DNA from: Paraburkholderia polaris
GTDB lineage: Bacteria > Pseudomonadota > Gammaproteobacteria > Burkholderiales > Burkholderiaceae
Direction: 5' to 3'
DNA: 64,000 nucleotides
Assembly (NCBI RefSeq): GCF_012927345.1
Contig: NZ_JABBGJ010000031.1
Coordinates: 1-64,000 of the forward strand
In this document: piece by piece, positions 9,666-17,686 of the stretch
Layout of the letters: every line of letters begins with the position of its first letter
Position numbering within the stretch: position 1 is the stretch's first letter
The notes under the pieces: generated by a model
Seen by the model: only the letters and a program-made list of their open reading frames with translations
What the model was told of the DNA's origin: nothing
Database searches by the model: none
Translations under genes and position numbers: made by a program

Positions 9666-9687
9666 CGGGCTGGAGCCCCGTGTCCGG

Positions 9688-9987
9688 TCAGGGTGCGACT
9701 TCGTGCGCGCGCTCCACGCGAGGCACGCCGCGCTCACGGGCTTTCCACAGATCGTATGCAGCCTGCTGGGCGACCCACAGATCCGCATTGCCACCGTTCT
9801 CGACGCCAATCCATTGCTCGATGCGCAGCGCCATCTCGGCCGAGAAGGGGCTCTTCTCGTTTACGATTCGCGAGAGCAAAGTGCGCGTGACGCCAATCTG
9901 CTCTGCTGCTTCAGAAATCGACCGTCCGAACGCCAACAGAATGTCTTCCCTGAGCGCTTGCCCCGGGTGCGGAGGCTTGTGCATCAT
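9688..9987 (-). CDS. HigA-type antitoxin (orphan)
   Basis: About 99 residues with the XRE helix-turn-helix layout of HigA: HPGQALREDILLAFGRSISEAAEQ, then IGVTRTLLSRIVNEKSPFSAEMALRIEQWIG and a C-terminal WVAQQAAYDLWKAR helix. HigA proteins neutralise HigB mRNA interferases and repress their own operon. GAGG lies 9 bases before the ATG ending at 9987, so that start is preferred over the one 6 bases upstream. The upstream position where higB is expected contains no toxin frame, so the antitoxin is solitary. It may survive as an anti-addiction gene or a repressor. Confidence 0.8.
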   Translation of the reverse strand: MMHKPPHPGQALREDILLAFGRSISEAAEQIGVTRTLLSRIVNEKSPFSAEMALRIEQWIGVENGGNADLWVAQQAAYDLWKARERGVPRVERAHEVAP

Positions 9988-10227
9988 TTCCATGTACCTC
10001 AGTGGTAGTCCTGCTACACGCGACTATCGCAGCGCATTCTCGACATGTTGCGCGCTCCAGCCGCTTTTCCCTTACCCAGTGACGATCAAGTCGTAGCGTT
10101 CGAGGGGCACGGTTTCGTGCCGATCGTCTCGTCGCGGTCGTCAACGTCGGCGCCCGAGGTCGACAAAGACGAACCGCTCCCCGTTCTCGCGGTACTGGAT
10201 CGCTTCGCGCCAGCCGAGGGGATTTTC
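9988..10227. other. Gap with a possible decayed minus-strand gene
   Basis: A minus-strand frame near 10150-10215 gives a protein-like stretch (WREAIQYRENGERFVFVD) that is soon interrupted. This may be the remains of a gene between HigA and the small gene at 10228, but I cannot name a family. Confidence 0.25.
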
Positions 10228-10464
10228 CTATGTTTGGTCGCTCGTCTGCTCGAATACGGTGCTGCGCAATCTCTCCAGGCGTGCGACATAGGCGGAACTG
10301 CTCAGACCGTACCGGTCGATGCGGGCCAGGATGAAGCCGGCCGCGTCGTCCATCCCAAGCTGCGCTGCCAACGTGGCCGTATCCAGCAACTGATCATCCC
10401 GCGAGCCACGATGCTGGCGCCCGAATGCGAACGATTCCATCACTTTTTCCAGGTATTCCGGCAT
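10228..10464 (-). CDS. Small hypothetical protein
   Basis: Predicted 78 residues starting MPEYLEKVMESFAFGRQ. An AGAGGAA ribosome binding site precedes the ATG ending at 10464; an upstream in-frame start at 10536 has none. The protein is mostly helical (LDTATLAAQLGMDDAAGFILARI and YVARLERLRSTVFEQ). Function unknown. Confidence 0.5.
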   Translation of the reverse strand: MPEYLEKVMESFAFGRQHRGSRDDQLLDTATLAAQLGMDDAAGFILARIDRYGLSSSAYVARLERLRSTVFEQTSDQT

Positions 10465-10642
10465 AGATGCTTTTCCTCTTGTCAGACCTTCTCCCGACCC
10501 TAGCCAAAAAGGGCCTCGGGTCGGATCAGGGGTCAACCGTACTGTCCCCGACGCGGGCTGAGCCGTTCAAGATCGATCTGCCGAAAGGCGGCAGCATCGT
10601 AGAATTCATGTTTGGCCCGGGATCCGAGCTTGAGCATCGGAG

Positions 10643-10960
10643 CTATCGTGGGTGGCGGTCGTCGACCAATCCAACACGTTTAATGTGAATTGAATCGTCG
10701 CCGACTTCGACGCTGACGCCTAACAGGTCCTGATGCTGCTTAAGAAAGTCGCCGACCCATTTGAGGTCAACCGCAGCGCCGACCGAAATGCCGTTAGCCT
10801 CAGGCGCCTGCCACAAAGCATTGCTCACAGTCGCCAGGCCAATGCGAAAGGGTACTGGCTTACCTCCGCTCGTAATTGTCTGTACGTGCGCGTGCTTTGC
10901 GTCAAGTAGCGCAGCCGCATCCCCCACGATCCGCTCGAACGTCGCTTGTTCGATGTTCAT
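10643..10960 (-). CDS. Hypothetical protein
   Basis: Predicted 105 residues starting MNIEQATFERIVGDAAALLD. It lies 14 bases after the stop of the membrane protein at 10975-11313, so the two are probably co-transcribed. The start at 10960 follows a G-rich ribosome binding region and avoids overlap with the upstream gene. The sequence looks globular (alternating helix and strand), without a recognised motif. Confidence 0.5.
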   Translation of the reverse strand: MNIEQATFERIVGDAAALLDAKHAHVQTITSGGKPVPFRIGLATVSNALWQAPEANGISVGAAVDLKWVGDFLKQHQDLLGVSVEVGDDSIHIKRVGLVDDRHPR

Positions 10961-10974
10961 CTTCAGCCCCCCGA

Positions 10975-11313
10975 TTAACGGTTGCAAACGAAGCACAAAC
11001 GCGAAACTGGCGCCATCGGGTCTGTGCGAGCAGCTAGCGCAGTGACGAGTTGCGCTGCCAGCAGAAGCGCAACACCGAACGCCAAATAGATGATCAATCG
11101 CGTTGCCGGCCCTCCCTCTTCCCGTGCAATACGACCGATCGCCGACTCCCGAAAATGCTCACTCGTCGTGACGCGAAAATCGACAACGAAGAGCAGCACC
11201 GCGAACAGGCCGAGGACCACCGTCACACCTGGCAGTCGCAGGTAGAACGCGAGCGCAGCGCGCGCCACGATGATCCAGTAAAACAGCTTCCACGTCCAAC
11301 AGGCCTTTCCCAT
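10975..11313 (-). CDS. Small integral membrane protein
   Basis: Predicted 112 residues with three hydrophobic stretches: LFYWIIVARAALAFYL (about 10-26), VTVVLGLFAVLLFVVDF (about 30-47) and LIIYLAFGVALLLAAQLVTALA (about 73-94). The loop between the second and third carries charged residues (EHFRESAIGRIAREEGG). It precedes the hypothetical gene at 10643 in an apparent two-gene unit. No family is recognised. Confidence 0.55.
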   Translation of the reverse strand: MGKACWTWKLFYWIIVARAALAFYLRLPGVTVVLGLFAVLLFVVDFRVTTSEHFRESAIGRIAREEGGPATRLIIYLAFGVALLLAAQLVTALAARTDPMAPVSRLCFVCNR

Positions 11314-11384
11314 CTTCGTACCTCTTTATCCGGTTCAGGTGCAGCTCGCGAACGAGACCACGCTGGCTTCGAGCCGTTCTCATG

Positions 11385-12035
11385 CTAAGCGACGGGTGTC
11401 ACCATCGCCCCCATCTCTGCCAGCAACTCGATGATCAGATCTTCGTGGTCCGCGATATGCGCCGTTTTACCCAGGTCCTCAAACGGCTCGGTCATCCGGT
11501 CGCCAAACAGCATGACCGCTTGGGACTGATTATCCTGCTTGGACATCCAGATAAGGCCCTGCGCGGCGGGATACTGCGCCCAGAGCCATAGCGCCCACTC
11601 GCGCGTGCGCGGGTAATCCGACTTGTCGTCATCGAACAGGTCCGAGTGCTTCAGGCCAGCCGCCCGCAAACCGGTCGACGTGAGGTTGACCAACCGCAGC
11701 GCCCCCACCCCGATAGCGCTCATGTGCAGGTTCGAGGCGAGATCCCTCTCGATATCGTGCACATATCCTGCAGAAGGAACCGGCACGTCGTGGAGAACGG
11801 TCTCCATGATGGCTCCCCGCATAGTGCTTGCCGCATAGATAGTGGGAACGACCGCATCGGTAGCCGGCGTCCTTAACGGACTGAAGCGGGCATTTCCCCG
11901 CCCGGAGTCATTGAAGGAGGAGGCGGCGTATGCTCCTGTTTCTGGATCGAGGTCATGAACCCGATACCAGACCCCGGGCGGCACAGGGAGCAGCTGAAAT
12001 GGCGTTTCCGACGGAGGCTTCAGCACGCTACCCAT
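11385..12035 (-). CDS. RES-domain toxin (NAD+ phosphorylase family)
   Basis: Predicted 216 residues from ATG 12035. RES toxins degrade cellular NAD+ and stop growth. The Arg-Glu-Ser landmarks are plausible: WYRVHDLDP near residue 24, ASTMRGAIMETVLHDVP near 70 with the Glu, and a downstream conserved region TREWALWLWAQYPAAQGLIWMSKQD typical of the family. The gene overlaps the upstream antitoxin gene by 8 bases, the standard arrangement of Xre-RES pairs, so expression is translationally coupled to the antitoxin. Confidence 0.85.
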   Translation of the reverse strand: MGSVLKPPSETPFQLLPVPPGVWYRVHDLDPETGAYAASSFNDSGRGNARFSPLRTPATDAVVPTIYAASTMRGAIMETVLHDVPVPSAGYVHDIERDLASNLHMSAIGVGALRLVNLTSTGLRAAGLKHSDLFDDDKSDYPRTREWALWLWAQYPAAQGLIWMSKQDNQSQAVMLFGDRMTEPFEDLGKTAHIADHEDLIIELLAEMGAMVTPVA

Positions 12036-12771
12036 GCACCGGTCCCACGATGTGATCCAGGGCGGCGGCGACCACCGCTTTCGGGTCAGTCGCGAGAACC
12101 TCGCGGGGCCGCTTGCCACGCAGCATGCTACTGGTTGACTCGAACCATGACGCGATCCTGAACGGGCGGTAGCCGTCGAAAATCTTCAGCACCTCGGCGA
12201 CTTCGGGAACCGGGTTTCCGAATTCATCGAAAATGTATTTGGGATAGAGCGTCACGCCCTTGTGTTCGATAAAGAACACCTTGCCTTCCTTCTTCCAGCG
12301 ACTCGCAACCGCATGCGGGTTCGTTGCGTCGGGATTCTGCCGCTGTCCTACCTCCTGCGCCGTGAGCCACTCGGTACCGGATAACACGGCCTCGATCGCC
12401 TTGCGCTCGAGATCCGCCCTTACCGGTGACAGACGACGTACAGGCGTCGCTTCGAAAAGCTCCTTCAGCGCGCTACGTTCCTGTTCGTTAATGATCATGC
12501 GGACACGGACGCCTTGGGCTTGCATAAACTGGGACCACAAAACACGTACGTTTTCCGGCATTTCATCGACCGTGGGTTCCCCGATCTGGTCGAGGATGAT
12601 CCGGGCTACCTCACGTGTAGCATCCAGTTTCCGAACAATGAGATCCCGTTCCTGCAGGTCGTTTTCTGGTTGCGCCCAGTGCGGCAGGGCCGGTACGCCG
12701 GTCACTGACGCATCCCGCCCCTTTTTATCAGATGACCCGGCCCCGCGAGGCCCACCCAGATGCCTTGCCAT
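12028..12771 (-). CDS. Antitoxin with Xre/MbcA/ParS-type toxin-binding domain, partner of RES toxin
   Basis: Predicted 247 residues. The C-terminal 60 residues (VLKIFDGYRPFRIASWFESTSS...GKRPREVLATDPKAVVAAALDH) match the DUF2384/MbcA-ParS toxin-binding region that inserts into the RES active site. The central part (ERKAIEAVLSGTEWLTAQEVG...ATNPHAVASRWKKEGKVF) should be the DNA-binding helix-turn-helix. The first 45 residues are a polar extension not typical of the family. The gene is first in the operon and its upstream region carries TTGTGA/TCACAA repeats, a likely autoregulation site. Confidence 0.8.
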   Translation of the reverse strand: MARHLGGPRGAGSSDKKGRDASVTGVPALPHWAQPENDLQERDLIVRKLDATREVARIILDQIGEPTVDEMPENVRVLWSQFMQAQGVRVRMIINEQERSALKELFEATPVRRLSPVRADLERKAIEAVLSGTEWLTAQEVGQRQNPDATNPHAVASRWKKEGKVFFIEHKGVTLYPKYIFDEFGNPVPEVAEVLKIFDGYRPFRIASWFESTSSMLRGKRPREVLATDPKAVVAAALDHIVGPVHG

Positions 12772-12793
12772 GATTCCTCCGTTGCGATGGAGA

Positions 12794-12830
12794 ATTGTGA
12801 GTAGTTAAATATACATCACAATTATCACAA
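12794..12830 (-). promoter_or_regulatory. Operator/promoter candidate of the Xre-RES operon
   Basis: An AT-rich island in GC-rich DNA directly upstream of the antitoxin gene. ATTGTGA at 12794-12800 is an inverted copy of TCACAAT at 12816-12822, and a third half-site TCACAA follows at 12825-12830. The spacing suits a dimeric repressor with an extra half-site. Inferred, not shown. Confidence 0.5.
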
Positions 12831-12938
12831 CGGCAATCCGGCAATGCGCGCGCTTCGCCTCGTATGGGAGCTTGCGAGCCCACCGAGGCTTCTTGTGGAC
12901 CGGCGTCCGTGCCACCGCCGCCTTCGCATGGTTCGAAG

Positions 12939-13934
12939 TCAGCGGCAGTAGAACTGCCGCTTGTTGGCGCGGTACGTAGTCGGTGTCATCGCAAGTTTAG
13001 TGCGGAAGAGTTTGGAAAGTTGCCCGCCATTGCCGATTCCGCATCGGCGGGCAATCTTGTCGACCGGGAGGCTGGTTTCAACAAGAAAGCGGCAACTCAT
13101 GTCGAGCCGTACCTTCAGCAAATAATCAGACGGGCTCAGGCCCACTTCCAACTTGAAGCGGCGCAGAAAGTTCCGTTGGCTCATCGCTGCGACTCGCGCT
13201 GCGTCGACGACGGATATTGGCTGGTCACTGTGGGCCTCCAGCCACCGTGCAGCTGCCTCAATTCGCTCAGTCAGAGGAGTAGAGGCGTCTTTGCGAAGCA
13301 CGGGCAACGATGTTTCAACGAGCGGCTGGGCGCGCGCGGCGATCTGACCCGCGATCTCAGGACCGAGGTCGCCCTGAACAACGGCTAGTGCCTGTTGCAG
13401 AGGGCTTGAGGCGGCTTCAGGAAGTTCTGTGCCGCACGGCTCTCGGCCAGCCCCGGTGCTATTGGCACGCCTGCGATCATCAACAAATTGTGCGAGTCCA
13501 GCCGCCTCCAGCACCAGGTTCCCGCCAGTGGTTGGGCATATGTGCCTCGCGCTCTGCGAGGTCAGACGCAGCCAGTCGATCAAACCCACGTTGTGGAGAC
13601 TACGGTGCAAGCCTTGGCCACCTGTAATAAATAGTGCGTGGAGATCGTCGGCCCGTCGGCGCGCTTCGATACTTTCAGTGCAGACGTGCACCGATGATGA
13701 ACTGGCTACTCTTCCCCCGGATGCGGACAGCAAATGGACGTCATAACGGGTACTGGCGAGCGATTCGGTCTCGGCGAGACTGTTGGCTGACTCGAACACC
13801 TCAATAATTGAAGCCATCTCGGGCAGCGCAAAGCCGCTAAATAAAGCTACTCCAATGTGTTTAACGGCGCTGATTTGTGGCAAAACGTGCTGTCGCCGTC
13901 CGCCGTTATCTTGAACGGTTGAAAAGTTATGCAT
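12939..13934 (-). CDS. GlxA-type AraC-family transcriptional regulator
   Basis: Predicted 331 residues with two domains. The N-terminal half is the DJ-1/PfpI-like amidotransferase-fold sensor (VALFSGFALPEMASIIEVFESAN, then DLHALFITGGQG and HICPTTGGNLVLEAAGLA). The C-terminal half has both AraC helix-turn-helices: ISVVDAARVAAMSQRNFLRRF at about 242 and PVDKIARRCGIGNGGQLSKLF at about 291, with the linker GLSPSDYLLKVRLD. Such regulators usually control amine, carnitine, arginine or glycine-betaine use. No target operon is adjacent; the nearest neighbour upstream is a 0.85-kb gap. The substrate is unknown. Confidence 0.88.
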   Translation of the reverse strand: MHNFSTVQDNGGRRQHVLPQISAVKHIGVALFSGFALPEMASIIEVFESANSLAETESLASTRYDVHLLSASGGRVASSSSVHVCTESIEARRRADDLHALFITGGQGLHRSLHNVGLIDWLRLTSQSARHICPTTGGNLVLEAAGLAQFVDDRRRANSTGAGREPCGTELPEAASSPLQQALAVVQGDLGPEIAGQIAARAQPLVETSLPVLRKDASTPLTERIEAAARWLEAHSDQPISVVDAARVAAMSQRNFLRRFKLEVGLSPSDYLLKVRLDMSCRFLVETSLPVDKIARRCGIGNGGQLSKLFRTKLAMTPTTYRANKRQFYCR

Positions 13935-14786
13935 TTTGATCCTCGGTAATCAATCAACCGACTTCAGTCGGATTTTATTGGTATAGACGTGCGAGCGCCC
14001 AGCAGTCGTAGGCCGAACCGAAGTCGGGTGATTTGCCAAATCAAATGCTTTAGACCGAGGGTGGGTTTGGCCGGAACACCGTTGCTCGCACGGGAGTGCT
14101 ACCGTAATTAAACAATTGTATTGCACTTTACCGTCTGTCTCATTTCAAAATAACTTTGTTATTTCAACAGGCCCGCTTCACAGCGTCCAAAGTGAGGATG
14201 AAATCCGCGGCTGAAATATCTCGGGTGGGCACAGACGGCCGCATGGAGATTACAGCACACTCCCACGCTGACGAAGGTCGCGGCACCGCCGAGGGCAACA
14301 AAATATAGCAATATCCGTGGCGGCAACTTTGAAAGCGCCAACAACCTGAGCAATCCAAGGCGCGCACGTACCCGACGTTTGGACACAGTCCAGCGCGCCC
14401 GCTCGGCTGCGATCGCGGCCTAGGTCCTCTGCCGAGCGGAGTGCGCGCTGCTGGCCGCAGCCTCGGAAGCTTGTTTGGCGAGGACGCGGCCTTTGCGCGT
14501 TTCCCGTCAGAGTTTTTCGGTTGACCGATAGATAGTCGTGTTGTCGTCGCGCAGCCACTTCTCTCGTGAAGCCTTTCGGACATGCGGCCCGTTTGCGCAG
14601 GAGATGCGCCCGACCTCGGAAAGAGAGCACATTTCCTTCGCCATTCCGTTGCTTCACGCGTGTCACCCGGCATAACCTGATCTTTTGACTCGCGTGCCAC
14701 ATATCCCTGCGTGAATTGCGGCAGGCATGATCCTTGACTTCGACAGGAGCGGGGTAGGCTCGCCGTGTTATCTACGGGACGCCCAC
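13935..14786. other. Long intergenic stretch
   Basis: About 850 bases with no gene I can support. The first 230 bases include an AT-richer patch (13985-14160) that could hold the regulator promoter. Minus-strand frames at 14159-14702 overlap one another in different frames and are Arg/Pro/Cys-rich, which argues against coding. Confidence 0.45.
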
Positions 14787-15200
14787 ATGTTATTCAATAT
14801 GAATTACCGCAACGTTGTCTTCGCGACGCACAACGGGATGCCCGGCATCGCCAAATATGGGATTCAAATGATGGAGGAAGGCGGCAATCGCCTGATCGGG
14901 ATCCACATCAAGCAGGTCGAAGATCCGGTCGACTTTCACGAGGACGCCGTCGTGCGTGACGGAGTTCTCAATCGAGTGCTTGAGCTCGAACTGAAGGGTA
15001 TTTCCGTGCGCTACATCCGTCTCGTCGTCAGCAGCCTTCAGACGGCGATGGAATACGAGTTCGCCGCCTATACGATGATCGCCGACACGGCAAGCGGCGG
15101 TCTGGTGAAACAGCCGATCGAAATCCACAAGGCCGAAATTCGTGCAGGTGAAGTTTGGCTCTCATCGGTCAACCCGCGCTTCGTTTCCAACGCAGCCTGA
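14787..15200 (+). CDS. Hypothetical protein upstream of the helicase
   Basis: Predicted 137 residues starting MLFNMNYRNVVFATHNG; an in-frame ATG at 14727 would add 20 residues. The protein looks globular: acidic helices (QVEDPVDFHEDAVVRDGVLNRVLELEL) and a hydrophobic strand (VRYIRLVVSSLQTAMEYEFAAY). It ends 8 bases before the helicase gene and is probably co-transcribed with it. No family is recognised. Confidence 0.55.
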   Translation: MLFNMNYRNVVFATHNGMPGIAKYGIQMMEEGGNRLIGIHIKQVEDPVDFHEDAVVRDGVLNRVLELELKGISVRYIRLVVSSLQTAMEYEFAAYTMIADTASGGLVKQPIEIHKAEIRAGEVWLSSVNPRFVSNAA

Positions 15201-15207
15201 GACGCCA

Positions 15208-16699
15208 ATGGGAGCGCTCAATCCAACCGACGAACAGCAGGTCGTTCTGCAACGCGCCGAACGTGGTGCAACACTGAAAATCAAGGCCTATGCAGGTGCC
15301 GGTAAAACCTCGACGCTGAAGATGCTCGCTGATCGCCGGACGCACCTCCGAGGCCGCTTTCTGGCATTTAACAAGGCGATCGCCGAATCGGCCAAGGCCA
15401 AATTTCCGAAGAATGTGCAGTGCTCTACGTGGCACTCGCTCGCCTATCGTCAGGTGGATCCTTATCTTACTCAAAAGCTCAACCAGCCAAAAGAGCGTCC
15501 CCAAGACCTAGCGAGCCGATACGGCCTCGGACCGATGCGTCTACCGTCGATCATGGGCAAAACTGTTGAGCTCTCGGCTTACCAGCTGGGCGCGATCATC
15601 GCAGACAGCACGGGACGGTTTTGCCGCTCTGCGCAGAAGGAACCCGATACGCGGCACATCCAGGTCAGTGACATGCTGGACGACAGAACGGCCGACGAGT
15701 TCAAGGCATTTATTCTGCCGCACGTGAAGCGTCACTGGGAGGAATGTCTTTCCCGCGATAGTAGAGCCGGTATCTCGCCGGACGTGTACCTCAAAGTCTG
15801 GGAGCTATCACAACCGATAATCCACGCCGACTTTCTGCTCTGTGACGAAATGCCGGAATAGCGATGGCCTGATGCTATCCGTGCTGCGTCGGCAAACGCA
15901 TGCGCAAGTGCTGGTGGTCGGTGATAGTCACCAACAGATTTACGAGTGGCGTGGCGCCGTCAACGCCATGGACTACGTGCGGGCCGAAGAAGTAAGGCTC
16001 ACCGAGTCGTTTCGCTTCGGGCCAAAGTTCGCGCGACTGGCGACGCGCGTGCTCAACCTCCTGGGCGAGACCATCCCCCTCCGCGGCCAGGCCGGCATCC
16101 AGTCCGAGCTCTTTGAAGATCCGGACGTCCGCCCGGAAGTCGATGCGATTCTATGCAGGAAGAACGCGACGGTCGTCGGGGAACTGGCGGGCGGACTCGG
16201 CAAGGGACATCGCGTCGCTGTCCGTGCGAATGTGAGCGAAATCCTGGCCTTCGCCGATGGTGCGGACCAGTTAAAGCGTGGGGAACGCGCGTGGCGCCCC
16301 ACGTCCCTGGCGCTATTCGAAAGCTGGAAAGACGTGCAAGATTATGCGAGAACTTTCTCCGGCCGCGACCTGCTGCCGATCGTCAACATCATCGACACGC
16401 AGGGGACCGCCTATCTGCGCGCATTGCTCTCTCGCATCGAGCCGGATGAGTCGAAGGCCTCCTATGTGATCTCGACGGTGCATGGTGCGAAGGGTCTTGA
16501 GTGGAACCGGGTGCGCGTCTGCGGCGACTTTCGCTTCAAACAGGAGGACGACGGCACTATGACACTTTCGCCCGAGGAAACGCGCCTGCTGTATGTCGGA
16601 CTTACGCGTGCGCGCACGGTCATGGACGTGTCCGAGTTGAAGTACGACTTAGGCCGGGTGTTCGCCGATCACGCAGCCCGGCGGGCCAAGGCGGCATGA
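15208..16699 (+). pseudogene. UvrD/Rep-like SF1 helicase gene, frameshifted at motif II
   Basis: The first frame (15208-15861) has the Walker A AYAGAGKTSTLKM at residue 29 and the Q-motif region NPTDEQQVVLQ. It ends at DFLLCDEMPE-stop, where a DEAQD Walker B is expected. The second frame (from 15842) continues directly with SDGLMLSVLRRQTHAQ, motif III VVGDSHQQIYEWRGA, motif V STVHGAKGLEWNRVRV and motif VI YVGLTRARTVMDV. Between GACGAA and AGCGATGGC there are 10 bases where 9 are expected, so one extra base breaks the frame near 15855 and also destroys the motif II residues. The whole unit would be about 496 codons. Most likely inactive; a second, intact helicase lies at 28731-30461. Confidence 0.75.
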
Positions 16700-16830
16700 T
16701 GCGTAGGCGCTTATCTGCCATTCTATTCAGATTTCTTCGTGGCTACGCCTGGCTCGTTCTGGTCGAGTACATGGTTTTCGCAGCAGTCACGGCTGTTCAC
16801 GTCGAGCGTTGCTGCACCGCCGCCCTATGA
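16696..16830 (+). CDS. Possible small membrane protein coupled to the helicase
   Basis: ATG 16696 overlaps the helicase stop in an ATGA arrangement. The 44-residue product MMRRRLSAILFRFLRGYAW... has a basic N-terminus and one hydrophobic span (YAWLVLVEYMVFAAVTAVHV) and ends in a CC pair. The topology is credible but there is no family and no independent ribosome binding site. Confidence 0.35.
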   Translation: MMRRRLSAILFRFLRGYAWLVLVEYMVFAAVTAVHVERCCTAAL

Positions 16831-16925
16831 CGTCCCCACGTGCACCGCGCACCCGCGCATCCAACGCACCGTAACCTGCGTCATCTCTGGGCGTCCCGCT
16901 TTTTCGTTTAGCTTCACCCCAAAGG

Positions 16926-16972
16926 AAAAGGCCCACAACCCTCCGCGCGAGCGGAAAGGTTGTGGGCCTTTT
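16926..16972. terminator. Bidirectional intrinsic terminator
   Basis: A perfect 15-bp stem, AAAAGGCCCACAACC and GGTTGTGGGCCTTTT, flanks a 17-nt loop. A-run and T-run at the ends let it work for both the plus-strand helicase unit and the minus-strand nuclease gene that converge here. Confidence 0.9.
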
Positions 16973-16986
16973 GCATGAAGCTCCGA

Positions 16987-17556
16987 TCACCGCACCGGCG
17001 TCGCCTCGTTCCAGAGGGCTTTCCAGTCCCGTACGAAGCGGTCCGCCATCTTCGGTGCATGCCGGAACACGCAGGCATTCTCTGCGTGCTTGTTCGACGC
17101 CGCCGTGGCCGTGTAGTTGAACGAGCCGGTCTCGACTGCCGTCTTGTTGAGCACAATGTACTTTGAGTGGAGCATCGCCAGTGTGTTGTCGAAGCGGACC
17201 GGGATCCCGGCCGCGATTAAATCATGCACCTTCGAATACTGCTTTTCGTTCTCGGTTGTGTCGGCGACGACTGCAACCGTCACGCCGCGCTTCTCCGCGG
17301 CGATCAGGGCTTCGGCGATCGGTCGCGAAGTGAACTCGTACGCAGCAACCAGGATCGTCGCGTTTGAACCTGTGACGGCCTCGATAGCGCGTGTTACCGT
17401 TTCGAGCGAAGTACCTTCCGGTGAGAAGCCGCAGTCCCACGTCATGCCAGGTTCCGAAACCTCATCGGCAGATGCATTGAACGACGTGGCCGCAAGACCG
17501 GCCGCGAGCGCCAGTGCCAGGCCGAGGGCGTTAAGGCGCGTTTTGAGAATGGACAT
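16987..17556 (-). CDS. Secreted phospholipase D-fold nuclease (Nuc-like)
   Basis: Predicted 189 residues from ATG 17556, which follows AAGGAAATT; the frame is open for 51 codons upstream but that part lies in a hairpin leader. A Sec signal peptide covers about residues 1-30 (LGLALALAAGLAATSFNASA). The PLD core follows: AIEAVTGSNATILVAAYEFTS, KRGVTVAVVADT, and the single HKD motif HSKYIVLN then VETGSFNYTATAASNKHAEN. The HxKxxxxD motif ends in Asn where the family has Asp. Homologues such as Nuc of IncN plasmids are periplasmic dimeric nucleases linked to conjugative plasmids. Here it is transcribed alone, between two hairpins. Confidence 0.82.
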   Translation of the reverse strand: MSILKTRLNALGLALALAAGLAATSFNASADEVSEPGMTWDCGFSPEGTSLETVTRAIEAVTGSNATILVAAYEFTSRPIAEALIAAEKRGVTVAVVADTTENEKQYSKVHDLIAAGIPVRFDNTLAMLHSKYIVLNKTAVETGSFNYTATAASNKHAENACVFRHAPKMADRFVRDWKALWNEATPVR

Positions 17557-17645
17557 AATTTCCTTCAGGGTTAGGTGGAATGAGGTGCTTCTAGTGGAAA
17601 AGCCCCGTCGCTCCCTGTGAGGGAAAGACGGGGCGGTTGAATGAT
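17557..17645 (-). promoter_or_regulatory. Hairpin leader of the Nuc-like gene
   Basis: Read on the minus strand, GCCCCGTC...GACGGGGC encloses a second pairing CCCT...AGGG, giving a long hairpin about 50 bases before the start codon. It resembles the first hairpin of the recurrent leader seen elsewhere in this window, but lacks the second, Shine-Dalgarno-masking hairpin. Confidence 0.45.
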
Positions 17646-17653
17646 GGGAATGG

Positions 17654-17682
17654 ATGCCGCCCGCGTGGGGTACGGGCGGCAT
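17654..17682 (-). terminator. Hairpin directly after the SbcC-like gene
   Basis: A perfect 10-bp stem ATGCCGCCCG / CGGGCGGCAT with a 9-nt loop lies a few bases beyond the SbcC-like stop codon. There is no T-run, so termination may need Rho, or the hairpin may protect the transcript end. Confidence 0.5.
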
Positions 17683-17686
17683 GGGC

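Noticed and set aside
14159..14702. Overlapping minus-strand frames upstream of the helicase region
   Set aside because: Three frames overlap in the same stretch, all Arg/Pro/Cys-rich, none with a family signature.
15842..16699. A separate helicase-like gene starting at 15842
   Set aside because: It begins in the middle of motif II and continues the upstream frame exactly, so it is the second half of one broken gene.
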